Assembly: GCF_011067745.1 (NCBI RefSeq)
Contig: NZ_JAAMPJ010000019.1
Span: forward strand, 124,001-188,000
Length of the DNA: 64,000 nt
From: Lentzea alba
GTDB lineage: Bacteria; Actinomycetota; Actinomycetes; Mycobacteriales; Pseudonocardiaceae
Direction: 5' to 3'
Position 1 is the stretch's first letter. The number at the start of each line of letters is the position of its first letter. Below the pieces are notes generated by a model. The model worked only from the letters and a program-made list of their open reading frames with translations, did no database searches and had not been told where the DNA came from. Positions 25,222 to 33,480 of this stretch are shown one piece after another. The translations under genes and the position numbers were made by a program.

Positions 25222-25913
25222 GCCCGGTCATCGAGGTCAGGAACCTCCGCAAGACCTACGGCGCGGGCGACACGGCCGTGCACGCGCTCCGAGGCCTCGA
25301 CCTGACCGTCGAGAAGGGCGAGTACATCGCGATCATGGGTGCGTCCGGGTCGGGCAAGTCGACGCTGCTGAACATCCTGGGCTGCCTCGACGTGCCGTCG
25401 TCCGGCAAGTACCTGCTCGACGGGATCGACACCGGCGAGTTCGACGAGGAACAGCTTTCGTTGCTGCGCAACAGGAAGATCGGGTTCGTCTTCCAGTCGT
25501 TCAACTTGGTGCCGCGCACCACGGCACTCGCGAACGTCGAGCTCCCGCTGGTGTACGCGGGAGTTCGGCGTGCCCAACGCCGGGAACGCGCGCTGGCCGC
25601 GCTCGATCTGGTTGGCCTCAAGGAACGCACGCACCACCGTCCCAACGAACTGTCCGGGGGCCAGCAGCAGCGCGTCGCCATCGCCCGTGCACTCGTCACG
25701 TCGCCCGCGATCGTGCTCGCCGACGAACCGACCGGAAACCTCGACACCGAGTCCAGCCGCGAGGTCCTGGGCATCCTCGACCGCCTCAACGCGAGCGGGC
25801 GCACGGTCGTGTTGATCACGCACGAGGACGAGGTGGCGGCCCACGCCATGCGCACAGTCCGCGTGGTGGACGGCAGTGTTCAAACAGGCGGGGTCGCGGG
25901 GGTGCTGGTGTGA
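25218..25913 (+). CDS. ABC transporter ATPase, MacB/LolD type (231 aa)
   Basis: Cytoplasmic nucleotide-binding subunit. Walker A is GASGSGKST (about 39-47), the signature is LSGGQQQRVAIARAL, Walker B is IVLADEPTGNLD, and the H-loop is LITHE. The length is normal for the MacB/LolD class, which powers mechanotransmission export rather than alternating access. It overlaps both the adaptor (4 bases) and the permease (4 bases), forming a coupled operon. Confidence 0.95.
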   Translation: MSPVIEVRNLRKTYGAGDTAVHALRGLDLTVEKGEYIAIMGASGSGKSTLLNILGCLDVPSSGKYLLDGIDTGEFDEEQLSLLRNRKIGFVFQSFNLVPRTTALANVELPLVYAGVRRAQRRERALAALDLVGLKERTHHRPNELSGGQQQRVAIARALVTSPAIVLADEPTGNLDTESSREVLGILDRLNASGRTVVLITHEDEVAAHAMRTVRVVDGSVQTGGVAGVLV

Positions 25914-27100
25914 GACTGTTCGAAATCGCCGCGTTCGCGGTGCGCGGCCTGACCGCGAACAAGATGAGATCCGGGCTCACGACGCTGGGCATCCTGATCG
26001 GTGTCGCGTCGGTGATCCTGCTGATCGCGGTCGGCAACGGCGCGTCGAGCGCGGTGCAGCAGAGCATCGCGGGGCTCGGCACGAACATCCTGACGATCAG
26101 CCCGCAGCGTGCCCAGCCCGGCAGCACCGTGAAGCCGCTGACCACGGCGGACGCGGCGGCGCTGGTCGGCCCGGACTCCCCCGACGTCAAGTACGCGTCG
26201 CCGGTGGTCTCAGCACAAGCGACGGCGGGTTATGGCACGACGAGCTACGCGATCAGCCAGTTCATCGGCTCGGATCCGCGCTACTTCGACACCACGAACA
26301 GCGCGGTCGCGCAGGGGAACCTGTTCTCCGACAACGACGTGCAGCAGGCGCGCAAGGTCGTCGTGATCGGCGCGACCGTCGCCACGCAGCTCTTCCCCGG
26401 TACCGATCCGGTCGGGAAGTCCATGCTGGTCAACAACATCCCGTTCACCGTCATCGGGGTGCTGGCGGCCAAGGGGTCCAGCGGGTTGCAGGACGCCGAC
26501 GACATGGCCGTGGCGCCGCTGACGACCACGCAGAACGCGTTGACCGGCTACGGCAGCCTCAGCCAGATCGTCGTGCAGGCGCGGTCGGCCGACGCGTTGC
26601 CGAACGCACAGGCCCAGGTGACCACGATCCTCAACGGCCGGCACAAGGTCACCCAGACCGCCGACTACCGGATCCTCAGCCAGGACCAGCTGCTCACCGC
26701 GCGCACCGCGACGACGGAGACGTTCACCGTGCTGCTCGCGTCGGTGGCCGCGATCTCGTTGCTGGTGGGCGGAATCGGCATTACGAACATCATGCTGGTG
26801 ACCGTCACCGAGCGGATCCGGGAGATCGGCATCCGCAAGGCCGTGGGCGCGCCCCGGTCGTCGATCCTCGGGCAGTTCCTGATCGAGGCGACGCTGCTGA
26901 GCCTGTTCGGCGGGTTCCTGGGCGTCGCGGCGGGGGTGATCGGCAGCCGGTTCACCATCGCCGGCATCCAGCCCGTGCTGGTGCCGTCGTCGGTACTGCT
27001 GGCGTTCGCGGTGTCGGCGTTGATCGGCCTGTTCTTCGGCAGCTACCCGGCGTCGCGCGCCGCGAAGCTCCGTCCCATCGAAGCGCTCAGGCACGAATAG
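25910..27100 (+). CDS. ABC transporter permease, MacB/FtsX type (396 aa)
   Basis: Four membrane helices: one near the N-terminus (about 22-42) and three at the C-terminus (about 270-385), with a large extracytoplasmic MacB periplasmic-core domain between (about 45-265). The C-terminal phrase TERIREIGIRKAVGAPRSSIL is the conserved coupling segment of MacB/FtsX permeases. With the adaptor and ATPase it forms an exporter, possibly for a peptide, lipid or antibiotic. A small anchored protein gene follows 8 bases later. Confidence 0.93.
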   Translation: MRLFEIAAFAVRGLTANKMRSGLTTLGILIGVASVILLIAVGNGASSAVQQSIAGLGTNILTISPQRAQPGSTVKPLTTADAAALVGPDSPDVKYASPVVSAQATAGYGTTSYAISQFIGSDPRYFDTTNSAVAQGNLFSDNDVQQARKVVVIGATVATQLFPGTDPVGKSMLVNNIPFTVIGVLAAKGSSGLQDADDMAVAPLTTTQNALTGYGSLSQIVVQARSADALPNAQAQVTTILNGRHKVTQTADYRILSQDQLLTARTATTETFTVLLASVAAISLLVGGIGITNIMLVTVTERIREIGIRKAVGAPRSSILGQFLIEATLLSLFGGFLGVAAGVIGSRFTIAGIQPVLVPSSVLLAFAVSALIGLFFGSYPASRAAKLRPIEALRHE

Positions 27101-27108
27101 GAGTTCTT

Positions 27109-27588
27109 GTGACCAACCCACTCGATCAGCCGCTGGAGAACGACATCTCGGCGCAGCTGAAGGAACGCAAGTCCGGCGTCGGCAAGACCACGATGATCCT
27201 CAGTGTCGCGGTGCTGGCCATCGTCGCGTTCGTCGGCGGGGTGTTCGTGCAGAAGTCCTTCGGCGCCACGCAGACCCCGACCCGCCAGAACGCCGGCCGC
27301 CAGTTCAACGGCACGCCGCCGTCTGGCGCTCAGCAGCGGCCCAACGGCGGGTTCGGCCGGGGCACGACGGGCACGATCGACCACGTCGACGGCACCACGG
27401 TGTACGTGAAGACCCCGAACGGCGAGATCGTCAAGGTGTCCACTTCGGACACGACGAAGGTGCAGATCACGTCCGAGGGCAAGCTGACCGACCTCAAGGC
27501 GGGCCAGCAGGTCGTCGTGCAGGGTCAGGCGGGCTCGGACGGCACGGTGACCGGGCAGACCATCACGCAGCGGCCGACCACCGGGTGA
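27109..27588 (+). CDS. Membrane-anchored small beta protein, DUF5666-like (159 aa)
   Basis: A cytoplasmic N-terminus of about 30 residues is followed by one membrane helix (about 27-47), a disordered Gln/Asn/Pro-rich linker (about 50-85), and a compact OB-like domain (GTIDHVDGTTVYVKTPNGEIVKV...GQQVVVQG.....G.VTGQTI) resembling DUF5666. The GTG at 27109 has AGGAG five bases upstream. It follows the permease by 8 bases and overlaps the response regulator start, so it belongs to the transporter operon. It may act as an extracytoplasmic accessory or sensor; this role is inferred from position only. Confidence 0.75.
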   Translation: MTNPLDQPLENDISAQLKERKSGVGKTTMILSVAVLAIVAFVGGVFVQKSFGATQTPTRQNAGRQFNGTPPSGAQQRPNGGFGRGTTGTIDHVDGTTVYVKTPNGEIVKVSTSDTTKVQITSEGKLTDLKAGQQVVVQGQAGSDGTVTGQTITQRPTTG

Positions 27589-28280
27589 TGCAGGATCAAC
27601 GCGTGGAACGTGGCCGGTTGCTCGTCGTCGAGGACGAACCCAGCATCCGCGAACTGCTGTGCGCCAGCCTGCGGTTCGCCGGGTTCACCGTGTCCAGCGC
27701 GGCGACCGGCGGCGAAGCGTTGCAGGCGGCCCGTTCCGAGGCGCCGGACCTGGTGCTGCTGGACGTGATGCTGCCCGACCGGGACGGGTTCGAGGTGGTG
27801 CGGCGGCTGCGTTCTTCCGGTGTGCAGGTGCCGGTGCTGTACCTGACCGCGCGCGACAGCACGGACGACCGCATCACCGGCCTCACGATCGGCGGTGACG
27901 GGTACATCACCAAGCCGTTCAGCCTGGAGGAGGTCATCGCGCGGGTGACCGCCGTGCTGCGCCGCACCCGGCCCGGCTCCGAGAGCGAGCAGTTGACCTG
28001 CGGTGATCTGTCGCTGGACGTGGAGAGCCACATCGTGCGGCGCGGGTCGCGGGTGGTGGAGCTGTCGCCGACAGAGTTCCGGCTGCTGCACTACCTGATG
28101 CGCAACAGCGGCCGGGTGTTGTCGAAGGCGCAGATCCTCGATCAGGTGTGGTCGCACGACTTCGACGGCGATTTCGGCGTGGTCGAGTCGTACATCTCGT
28201 ACCTGCGGCGCAAAGTGGACGTGTCCGAGCCCCGGCTGATCCACACGGTGCGCGGCCTCGGGTACATGATCCGCCCATGA
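27585..28280 (+). CDS. OmpR-family response regulator (231 aa)
   Basis: A receiver domain (phosphoacceptor Asp60 in LVLLDVMLPD; acidic pair in VEDEP; switch Thr in YLTARD; Lys in ITKPF) is joined to a winged-helix output domain (LSPTEFRLLHYLMRNSGRVLSKAQILDQVW...YISYLRRKVD...VRGLGYMI). GTG 27585 or ATG 27588 are equally good starts. It overlaps the kinase start as ATGA, so regulator and kinase are cotranslated. Position in the operon suggests it controls the MacAB-like exporter. Confidence 0.94.
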   Translation: MMQDQRVERGRLLVVEDEPSIRELLCASLRFAGFTVSSAATGGEALQAARSEAPDLVLLDVMLPDRDGFEVVRRLRSSGVQVPVLYLTARDSTDDRITGLTIGGDGYITKPFSLEEVIARVTAVLRRTRPGSESEQLTCGDLSLDVESHIVRRGSRVVELSPTEFRLLHYLMRNSGRVLSKAQILDQVWSHDFDGDFGVVESYISYLRRKVDVSEPRLIHTVRGLGYMIRP

Positions 28281-29527
28281 CGTTGCGCGTGCGGCTGGTG
28301 GTCGTGCTCGTCGCCCTGGTGGCCGCGGGCCTGTTCGGCACGTGGCTGATCGGCTCCCAGGTGATGGAGCGCTACCTGCTCGGCCAGCTCGACACGCGGA
28401 TCGACCGGATCGCGTCGTTGCCGCGGCCGTTCCCGGGGCGGGAGAACGTGATCGTGCGGTCTCCCACCGAGGTGCTGTCCGGAACGCCGTTCGCCGGCCT
28501 GCCCGGGTACGGGTCGTTGACGCCGGGTGAGCACGTTTCGGTGGGCTCGCACCGGTTGGTGATGCGGCAGCTCGACGGGGCCGAGCTGATCGTGACGACC
28601 GACCAGTCGGAGGTCGACAAGGCGGTCGACGACCTGCGGCTGGCGTTCCTGTTGATCAGCCTCGGCGCATTGATCCTGGTCGGAATGGCCGGGTATGCGC
28701 TGGTCAGGGCGTCCACGCGGGCGTTGGAGGAGGTCGAACAGGTGGCCGGCGAGATCGCGGCCGGTGACCTGTCGCGGCGGGTGCCGGTGCGGCGGCCGGG
28801 GTCCGAGGTGGGACGGCTGGCGTCGGCGTTGAACACGATGCTCGGGCAGATCGAGCAGGCGTTCGCGGTGCGGGTGTCGTCGGAGAACCGGATGCGGCAG
28901 TTCGTCGCCGATGCCTCGCACGAGCTGCGGACGCCGTTGACGTCGATTCGGGGCTACGCCGAGCTTTACCGCCAAGGCGCGGCCTCTGATCCCGCCGAGG
29001 TGTTGCGCCGCATCGAGGACCACGCCGAGCGGATGGGAGTGCTGGTCGAGGACCTGCTGCAGCTGGCGCGGCTCGACTCGGAGCAGCCTCTGGTCTTGTC
29101 CACTGTGGACCTGGTCGTGCTGGTCACCGACGCCGTGGTGGAGGCACGGGTGCGCGCCGCGGACCGGACCATCTCGCTGGAGCTGCTCGCTGGGCCGGTG
29201 TTGGTGCAGGCCGATGAGGCGCGCGTGAGGCAGGTGCTGACGAACCTGCTCGACAACGCGTTGATCCACACGCCGGCGGGGTCGCCGGTCGAGGTGCGGC
29301 TGGGGTCGAGCTCCTTCGAGGTGGCTGATCACGGGCCGGGGATGTCGGACGAGCAGGCAACGCGGGCGTTCGAACGGTTCTACCGCGTGGACGCCGCGCG
29401 TGGACCGGGCGGAACCGGGCTGGGGCTGGCGATCGTGGCGGCGTTGGTCGCCGCGCACGGGTGGCGGATCGAGCTGGACACCGCGCCGGGTGAGGGCGCG
29501 GTGTTCCGGGTGCTGTTCGGGGCGTGA
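28277..29527 (+). CDS. Sensor histidine kinase (416 aa)
   Basis: Two membrane helices (about 4-26 and 115-140) flank an extracytoplasmic sensor of about 90 residues. A HAMP segment follows, then a DHp domain with phosphorylated His215 (ADASHELRTPLTSIRG) and a HATPase domain (N box NLLDNALIHT, G1 DHGPGM, G2 GGTGLGLAIV). It senses an envelope signal and phosphorylates the adjacent OmpR-type regulator. The ATG at 28277 is supported by the 4-base overlap with the regulator stop. It closes the exporter operon. Confidence 0.93.
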   Translation: MTLRVRLVVVLVALVAAGLFGTWLIGSQVMERYLLGQLDTRIDRIASLPRPFPGRENVIVRSPTEVLSGTPFAGLPGYGSLTPGEHVSVGSHRLVMRQLDGAELIVTTDQSEVDKAVDDLRLAFLLISLGALILVGMAGYALVRASTRALEEVEQVAGEIAAGDLSRRVPVRRPGSEVGRLASALNTMLGQIEQAFAVRVSSENRMRQFVADASHELRTPLTSIRGYAELYRQGAASDPAEVLRRIEDHAERMGVLVEDLLQLARLDSEQPLVLSTVDLVVLVTDAVVEARVRAADRTISLELLAGPVLVQADEARVRQVLTNLLDNALIHTPAGSPVEVRLGSSSFEVADHGPGMSDEQATRAFERFYRVDAARGPGGTGLGLAIVAALVAAHGWRIELDTAPGEGAVFRVLFGA

Positions 29528-29532
29528 GTGGC

Positions 29533-30249
29533 TTACTTCCGCGCTGCCCACACGGTGCGTTCGGCGCGCAGGGCGAGGTCGTCGCGGCGCAGGGCCCGTT
29601 CGACGGCTTCGGGGTCCAGCTTCCGGCGAAGAACGATGTGTGCGTAGCGTTCGACGGCCGCGGATCGTTCGATGTGGACGGTGACCGTGCGTTCGCCCTC
29701 CACGGTGAAGCCGGCGGCGGTCAGCTTGGGACCCCAGTCGGCGCCGCGGTGCGGGACGCGTTCGTCGTGGTGGTGATACTCCACGTCGCTTTCCGGGGCG
29801 TGGTCCGGCAGGAACTTCGGCATACCGGCCATTTCGATCACCGCCAGCAGGCCGCCGGGGGCCAGCGTGCGGTGGATCTGCCGCAGGGTGCGGTCGGGGT
29901 CGGCCATGTGGTGCAGGGAACCCGACGCCCACACGAGGTCGGGGGTGCCGAGGTCCGGCCAGTCCGCGTCGAGGTCGGCCTGCACCGGGTGGACCGTCAG
30001 GCCTTGTTCGCACGCCTTGTCGTGGAGGCGTTTCAGGTGCTCGACCGACGTGTCCACGGCGGTGACGCGGGCTTCGGGAAAGCGGCGCAGCAGGGCGAAC
30101 GTGCCCGCGCCGGGGCCGCTGCCGAGGTCGACGACGTGGCGCGGGGCGGTGATGGGAAGCCAGTCGATGATGGACGCGGTGTGCTCGGCGAGGAGTTCCG
30201 CGTCCAGTTCGAGGACTTCCGCCTGGTCGCCGTGTCCGTGGTTGCTCAT
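29533..30249 (-). CDS. SAM-dependent methyltransferase (238 aa)
   Basis: Class I Rossmann methyltransferase. Motif I is VVDLGSGPGAGTF (about 39-51), the acidic ribose-binding residue follows in VTAVD, and motif IV reads LVWASGSLHHM, with LAPGGLLAVIEM as motif VI. A His-rich loop (VEYHHHDERVPHRGADWG) is unusual and may line the substrate site. It resembles ubiquinone/menaquinone-type and small-molecule methyltransferases; the acceptor is unknown. It faces the kinase operon convergently with 5 bases between stops. The ATG is at 30247-30249. Confidence 0.85.
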   Translation of the reverse strand: MSNHGHGDQAEVLELDAELLAEHTASIIDWLPITAPRHVVDLGSGPGAGTFALLRRFPEARVTAVDTSVEHLKRLHDKACEQGLTVHPVQADLDADWPDLGTPDLVWASGSLHHMADPDRTLRQIHRTLAPGGLLAVIEMAGMPKFLPDHAPESDVEYHHHDERVPHRGADWGPKLTAAGFTVEGERTVTVHIERSAAVERYAHIVLRRKLDPEAVERALRRDDLALRAERTVWAARK

Positions 30250-30473
30250 GACCCCCAAGCTAGGGCCGTCATGCGCCAGATGCACGATCACTTGCGCATG
30301 AAGCAAGACGGTCGGTCCGCCCCGTGCGGTCCGCGCAAGATCGGGCCTCGGCTTTGTGGCCGCGGCGGGCCTCGCGGTCGAAGATGCCGAGGATCTCGCA
30401 CGGACCGCCGGCGGTACCGATCTCGGCCTGGCGCGGGCCGCGAGCTCGTCCAGCGCGACCCGCAGGGCCCCCT

Positions 30474-30536
30474 GGAGGTTGATGAGGGGAGCTTTCATAA
30501 ACCTGAGGTTTATGAAAGCTCCCCTCATCAACCTCC
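30474..30536. terminator. 31-bp perfect palindrome (element B), probable transcriptional/RNA hairpin
   Basis: The left arm (30474-30504, beginning GGAGGTTGATGAGG) is perfectly complementary to the right arm (30506-30536) around a single central G. It sits 6 bases after the TetX-like gene stop, read on the minus strand, and so probably ends that transcript. The rest of 30250-30541, upstream of the methyltransferase gene, shows no gene I can support. Its core matches the palindrome at 16244-16296. Confidence 0.7.
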
Positions 30537-30541
30537 GATCG

Positions 30542-31633
30542 TCAGTGCTGGTCGGCCGCGATCAGGTCGAGGACCTTCTGCGGGGCGTCGTCGCCGAACA
30601 GGCTCTGCACCACCACGTCGGCATCGGCGGTGGTCTCCGCCGCACGCACGAACATGGCCTGCTCGTACTCGTGCAGCGCGACCTCCACCTCCGAGTGAGC
30701 GGCGAGGGCCTTGCCGAGCTCGGCGCCGTCGAGCATCGCGAGGTTGGCGCCCTCACCGTTGGGCGCGGCGAGGTGCGCGGCGTCACCGATCAGGGTCACG
30801 CCCGGCACGCGGTCCCACCGGTGGCCGGTGGGCAGGGCGTAGTGCGGCCGGAGCAGCGGCACGGTGTCGGACTCGGTGATCAGCGCGGTCAGCTCCGGCG
30901 CCCACCCCTCGAACTCGCGCGCGACCCGCGCGCGGTCCGTGACGTCGATGTCGTCGAACCAGTCCAGCGGCCGGCTGAACTCGACATAGGCGTGCAGGAC
31001 GCCGCCTGCCTCCCGGTGCGCGAAGATCCCCTTGCCCTCGCCGGGGACGAACATCGAGCCACCACCCACGACCTCCGCCACGGCAGGGTGCTCAGCGTCG
31101 GCGTTGTAGAGGTAGGTCTCGACGAACGACATGCCCGTGTACTCCGGCGTGGCGTCGGTGAGCAACGGCCGGACGCGCGACCACGCGCCGTCCGCGCCGA
31201 CCAGCAGTTCCGCGGTGATGGTCGTGCCGTTGGCGAACGTCACCTCTTTGCCGTGGACCGCGGCCACCTTGTGGCCCCAACGGACCGTGCCGGCCGGAAG
31301 CGAGTCGAGCAGCATCTGCCGCAGGTCGGCGCGCTGGGCCTCGGGGCGGCCGCCGGTGCCGTCGTCGGCCTTGTCGAACAGGACCGTGCCGTCGCTGTCG
31401 AGGAAGCGCATGGCCTCGCGGCCTTCGAGCACGATGGCGCGGAACTCGTCCATCAAGCCGGCTGCCTCGACGGCGATTTGGCCGTTGTAGTCGTGGATGT
31501 CGAGCATGCCGCCCTGCGCACGTGACGTCGGCGAGCCCTCCGCCTCGTAGACGGTGGACGGGATGCCGTTGACGTGCAGCACGCGGGCGAGCGTGAGTCC
31601 GCCGAGGCCGGCACCGATGATCGTGACGTGCAT
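30542..31633 (-). CDS. TetX-like FAD-dependent monooxygenase (363 aa)
   Basis: Class A flavin monooxygenase. FAD motif GAGLGGLTLARVLHVNGI is at residues 7-24, the QGGMLDIH phrase (about 40-47) is typical of TetX-like proteins, DG....R..L sits in the LVGADGAWSRVRPLL segment, and the GD box is LIGDAAHLAAPNGEGANLAM. These enzymes hydroxylate aromatic or polyketide substrates using NADPH; some inactivate tetracyclines, but the sequence does not show the substrate. The ATG at 31633 has AGGAG 5-9 bases upstream. It is separated from the dgo remnant by about 100 bases and ends at palindrome B. Confidence 0.85.
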   Translation of the reverse strand: MHVTIIGAGLGGLTLARVLHVNGIPSTVYEAEGSPTSRAQGGMLDIHDYNGQIAVEAAGLMDEFRAIVLEGREAMRFLDSDGTVLFDKADDGTGGRPEAQRADLRQMLLDSLPAGTVRWGHKVAAVHGKEVTFANGTTITAELLVGADGAWSRVRPLLTDATPEYTGMSFVETYLYNADAEHPAVAEVVGGGSMFVPGEGKGIFAHREAGGVLHAYVEFSRPLDWFDDIDVTDRARVAREFEGWAPELTALITESDTVPLLRPHYALPTGHRWDRVPGVTLIGDAAHLAAPNGEGANLAMLDGAELGKALAAHSEVEVALHEYEQAMFVRAAETTADADVVVQSLFGDDAPQKVLDLIAADQH

Positions 31634-31736
31634 TGGAGCTCCTACGAGGTCGTGATCTGGGAACACGACCAGCCTCACCGCAGGCGCTGGCACCTCCCGC
31701 ACACGCGACTGACAGCCCTCTGGCAGCCACTGTCAG

Positions 31737-32021
31737 TCACCACTCGGCGAAGCTGCCGTCGTCGTACCGCCAGATCGGCGACCGCCACGAGTGCCCGATC
31801 TCCGCGGCCCGGCGCACCGCCTCCTCGTCCACCTCGACCCCCACGCCGCCGTCGCACAGTTCGACCGCGCGATGCCAGGTCCCCGGATCGCTGACGTCCC
31901 CCTGCGCGGCCACGTCACCGTGCAGGTCGATCCCGACGACCCGATAGCCGTTGCCGGCCAGGTGCTTCGCCGTGGCGGCACCGATTCCGGCTGCCGCACC
32001 CGACACCACCGCGCACTTCAT
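31737..32021 (-). pseudogene. Deletion-fused remnant: SDR sugar dehydrogenase N-terminus joined to galactonate dehydratase C-terminus (94 codons)
   Basis: Residues 1 to about 57 are the start of a short-chain dehydrogenase (VVSGAAAGIGAATAKHLAGNGYRVVGIDLHG, glycine-rich NAD motif) but the catalytic Ser-Tyr-Lys region is absent. From about residue 58 the chain switches to GVGVEVDEEAVRRAAEIGHSW..P.WR..DGS.AEW, the typical extreme C-terminus of D-galactonate dehydratase (enolase superfamily). An in-frame deletion of roughly 550 codons in total would join two adjacent genes this way. A good ribosome-binding site (GGGGAGG) is retained, but neither enzyme can be active. The neighbouring aldolase and FadR-type regulator belong to the same pathway, supporting this reading. 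Confidence 0.7.
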
Positions 32022-32065
32022 GCGGTGAGCCTCCCCTTGCGCGTCTTGGGCGTCAAGAATAATTC

Positions 32066-32075
32066 CTAATTTATG
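32066..32075 (+). promoter_or_regulatory. FadR/DgoR-type operator candidate 1
   Basis: CTAATTTATG lies in the 72-base divergent region between the fused remnant and the aldolase gene. It differs by one base from half of the perfect palindrome CATAATTTATG found before the regulator gene (32686-32696). Its position fits repression of both divergent transcripts. Confidence 0.4.
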
Positions 32076-32093
32076 TGCAGTAGGCTGACCTGC

Positions 32094-32690
32094 GTGAGCT
32101 ACCGCTACGAGATCATCCAGGCAGTCGTGCGGCAGGGCATCATCGCGATCATCCGCACCGGTGACACCGAGTCAGCCCTCGAGGCCGCCGTTCCGTTGCT
32201 GGACGCGGGCCTCACCTCGCTCGAACTCCCACTGACCAACCCCGGCGCGCTGGACGCGATCCGCCGCCTGCGCGCAGGCTTCCCGTCCGCCGTCATCGGC
32301 GCGGGCTCGGTGCTGGACGAGGCTTCGGCGGTCGCCGCGGTGCGCGCCGGAGCGCAGTTCCTGGTGGCGCCGAACCTCGAACCGTCGGTGATCCGCGCCG
32401 GTCACCGGTACGGGGCGGCGGTGCTTCCGGGCGCCGCGACGGTCACCGAGGTGATCCAGGCGATGGAGATGGGCGCGGACGCCGTGAAGGTGTTCCCCGC
32501 GCCGACTCCGCAGTGGGTCAAGGACGTGCTCGCCGTGCTGCCGCACGCGCCGCTGGTGCCGACCGGCGGGGTGGCGCCGGCCGACGTTCCCGCGTGGCTG
32601 GAGGCGGGCGCGGTGGCGTGCGGGGTCGGGTCGGCCCTCGCCCGCACGCCGCTCGACGAGGTCAAGGCCCTCATTCGGGTTAATCCATAA
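32094..32690 (+). CDS. dgoA: KDPG/KDPGal aldolase family protein (198 aa)
   Basis: Class I aldolase of the Eda/DgoA family that splits 2-keto-3-deoxy-6-phospho-sugar acids to pyruvate and glyceraldehyde-3-phosphate. The Schiff-base Lys132 (AVKVFPAPT) and catalytic Glu44 (SLELPLTNP) are present, as is the phosphate loop VPTGGVAPADVPAWLEAG. The GTG at 32094 is preferred because family homology begins YEIIQAV and the ATG at 32073 would add an atypical tail. The dgo assignment rests on the adjacent galactonate-dehydratase remnant and FadR-type regulator; an Eda role in another pathway is possible. Confidence 0.82.
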   Translation: MSYRYEIIQAVVRQGIIAIIRTGDTESALEAAVPLLDAGLTSLELPLTNPGALDAIRRLRAGFPSAVIGAGSVLDEASAVAAVRAGAQFLVAPNLEPSVIRAGHRYGAAVLPGAATVTEVIQAMEMGADAVKVFPAPTPQWVKDVLAVLPHAPLVPTGGVAPADVPAWLEAGAVACGVGSALARTPLDEVKALIRVNP

Positions 32691-32696
32691 TTTATG
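32686..32696 (+). promoter_or_regulatory. FadR/DgoR-type operator candidate 2
   Basis: CATAATTTATG is a perfect odd-length palindrome (CATAA-T-TTATG) overlapping the aldolase stop codon, 22 bases before the regulator gene. With the similar site at 32066-32075 it suggests autoregulation by the FadR-type protein. AT-rich operators stand out in this GC-rich DNA. Confidence 0.5.
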
Positions 32697-32717
32697 AGCG
32701 TCGTATGATCTGGCCCC

Positions 32718-33404
32718 ATGAACGACAAGCGGCTGCGGGGCGTGCACGGCCAAACCGTCGAGGCGCTGGCGGGCCGGATCCTCGCCGGCGAGATCGCCGA
32801 GGGCGACACCCTCGACCTCCCGGCGCTGCGCGAAGAACTGGACGTGTCGCTGACCGCGCTGCGCGAGGCGCTGAAGGTGTTGTCCGCCAAGGGCATCATC
32901 GACGCCCGGCAGAAGCGCGGCACCTTCGTGCAGCCGCGCTCGTCGTGGAACCTGCTCGACACCGACGTGATGCGCTGGCAGACCCAGGCGGACGCGGACC
33001 ACAGCCTGTTCGACGAGCTGACCGAGATGCGGGTGATCGTCGAACCCGCCGCCGCTCGCCTCGCGGCCGAACGTGCTTCGGACGCCGACATCGAGGCTTT
33101 GTCCGACGCGCTCGACCGGATGGCCGCCGCCCAGGATCTTGCGGCGACCGTCCGGGCGGACCTGGAGTTCCACCGGCTGCTGATGGCCGCCACGCACAAC
33201 GCGTTCCTCACTCAGGTCGAGCGGATCATCGCGATCGGACTGGCCGAGCGGGACAAGCTGGTGCACGGCAACGTGGACGACGACCCGGTTCCGTCACACC
33301 GCGCGGTGGTGGACGCGATCGCGGCGCGCGACCCGGAGGCGGCCTACGACGCGATGCGCGCGCTGGTCGACAAGTCGGGCGCGGACCTCGAGCGGCTGCG
33401 CTGA
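32718..33404 (+). CDS. dgoR: FadR-subfamily GntR regulator, DgoR-like (228 aa)
   Basis: An N-terminal GntR winged helix (about 10-75, VEALAGRILAGEIAEGDTLDLPALREELDVSLTALREALKVLSAKGII) precedes an FCD ligand domain (about 90-225) whose metal-binding residues appear in EFHRLLMAATHN and SHRAVVDAI. FadR-type regulators of this kind sense sugar acids. It lies immediately downstream of the aldolase with operator-like palindromes before both genes, so galactonate or a related acid is the likely ligand. Symbol given on context; a related hexonate regulator is possible. Confidence 0.78.
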   Translation: MNDKRLRGVHGQTVEALAGRILAGEIAEGDTLDLPALREELDVSLTALREALKVLSAKGIIDARQKRGTFVQPRSSWNLLDTDVMRWQTQADADHSLFDELTEMRVIVEPAAARLAAERASDADIEALSDALDRMAAAQDLAATVRADLEFHRLLMAATHNAFLTQVERIIAIGLAERDKLVHGNVDDDPVPSHRAVVDAIAARDPEAAYDAMRALVDKSGADLERLR

Positions 33405-33480
33405 AAGTTCATCAACGCTTGATCGATACGACCCGCCCGGCCGGTTGTGAAGGATTCTCACGTCCTTCACCATCGGCCCC

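Noticed and set aside
30250..30473. Extension of the methyltransferase gene upstream to 30531
   Set aside because: The added codons include half of palindrome B and have no methyltransferase homology; the ATG at 30249 fits the family.
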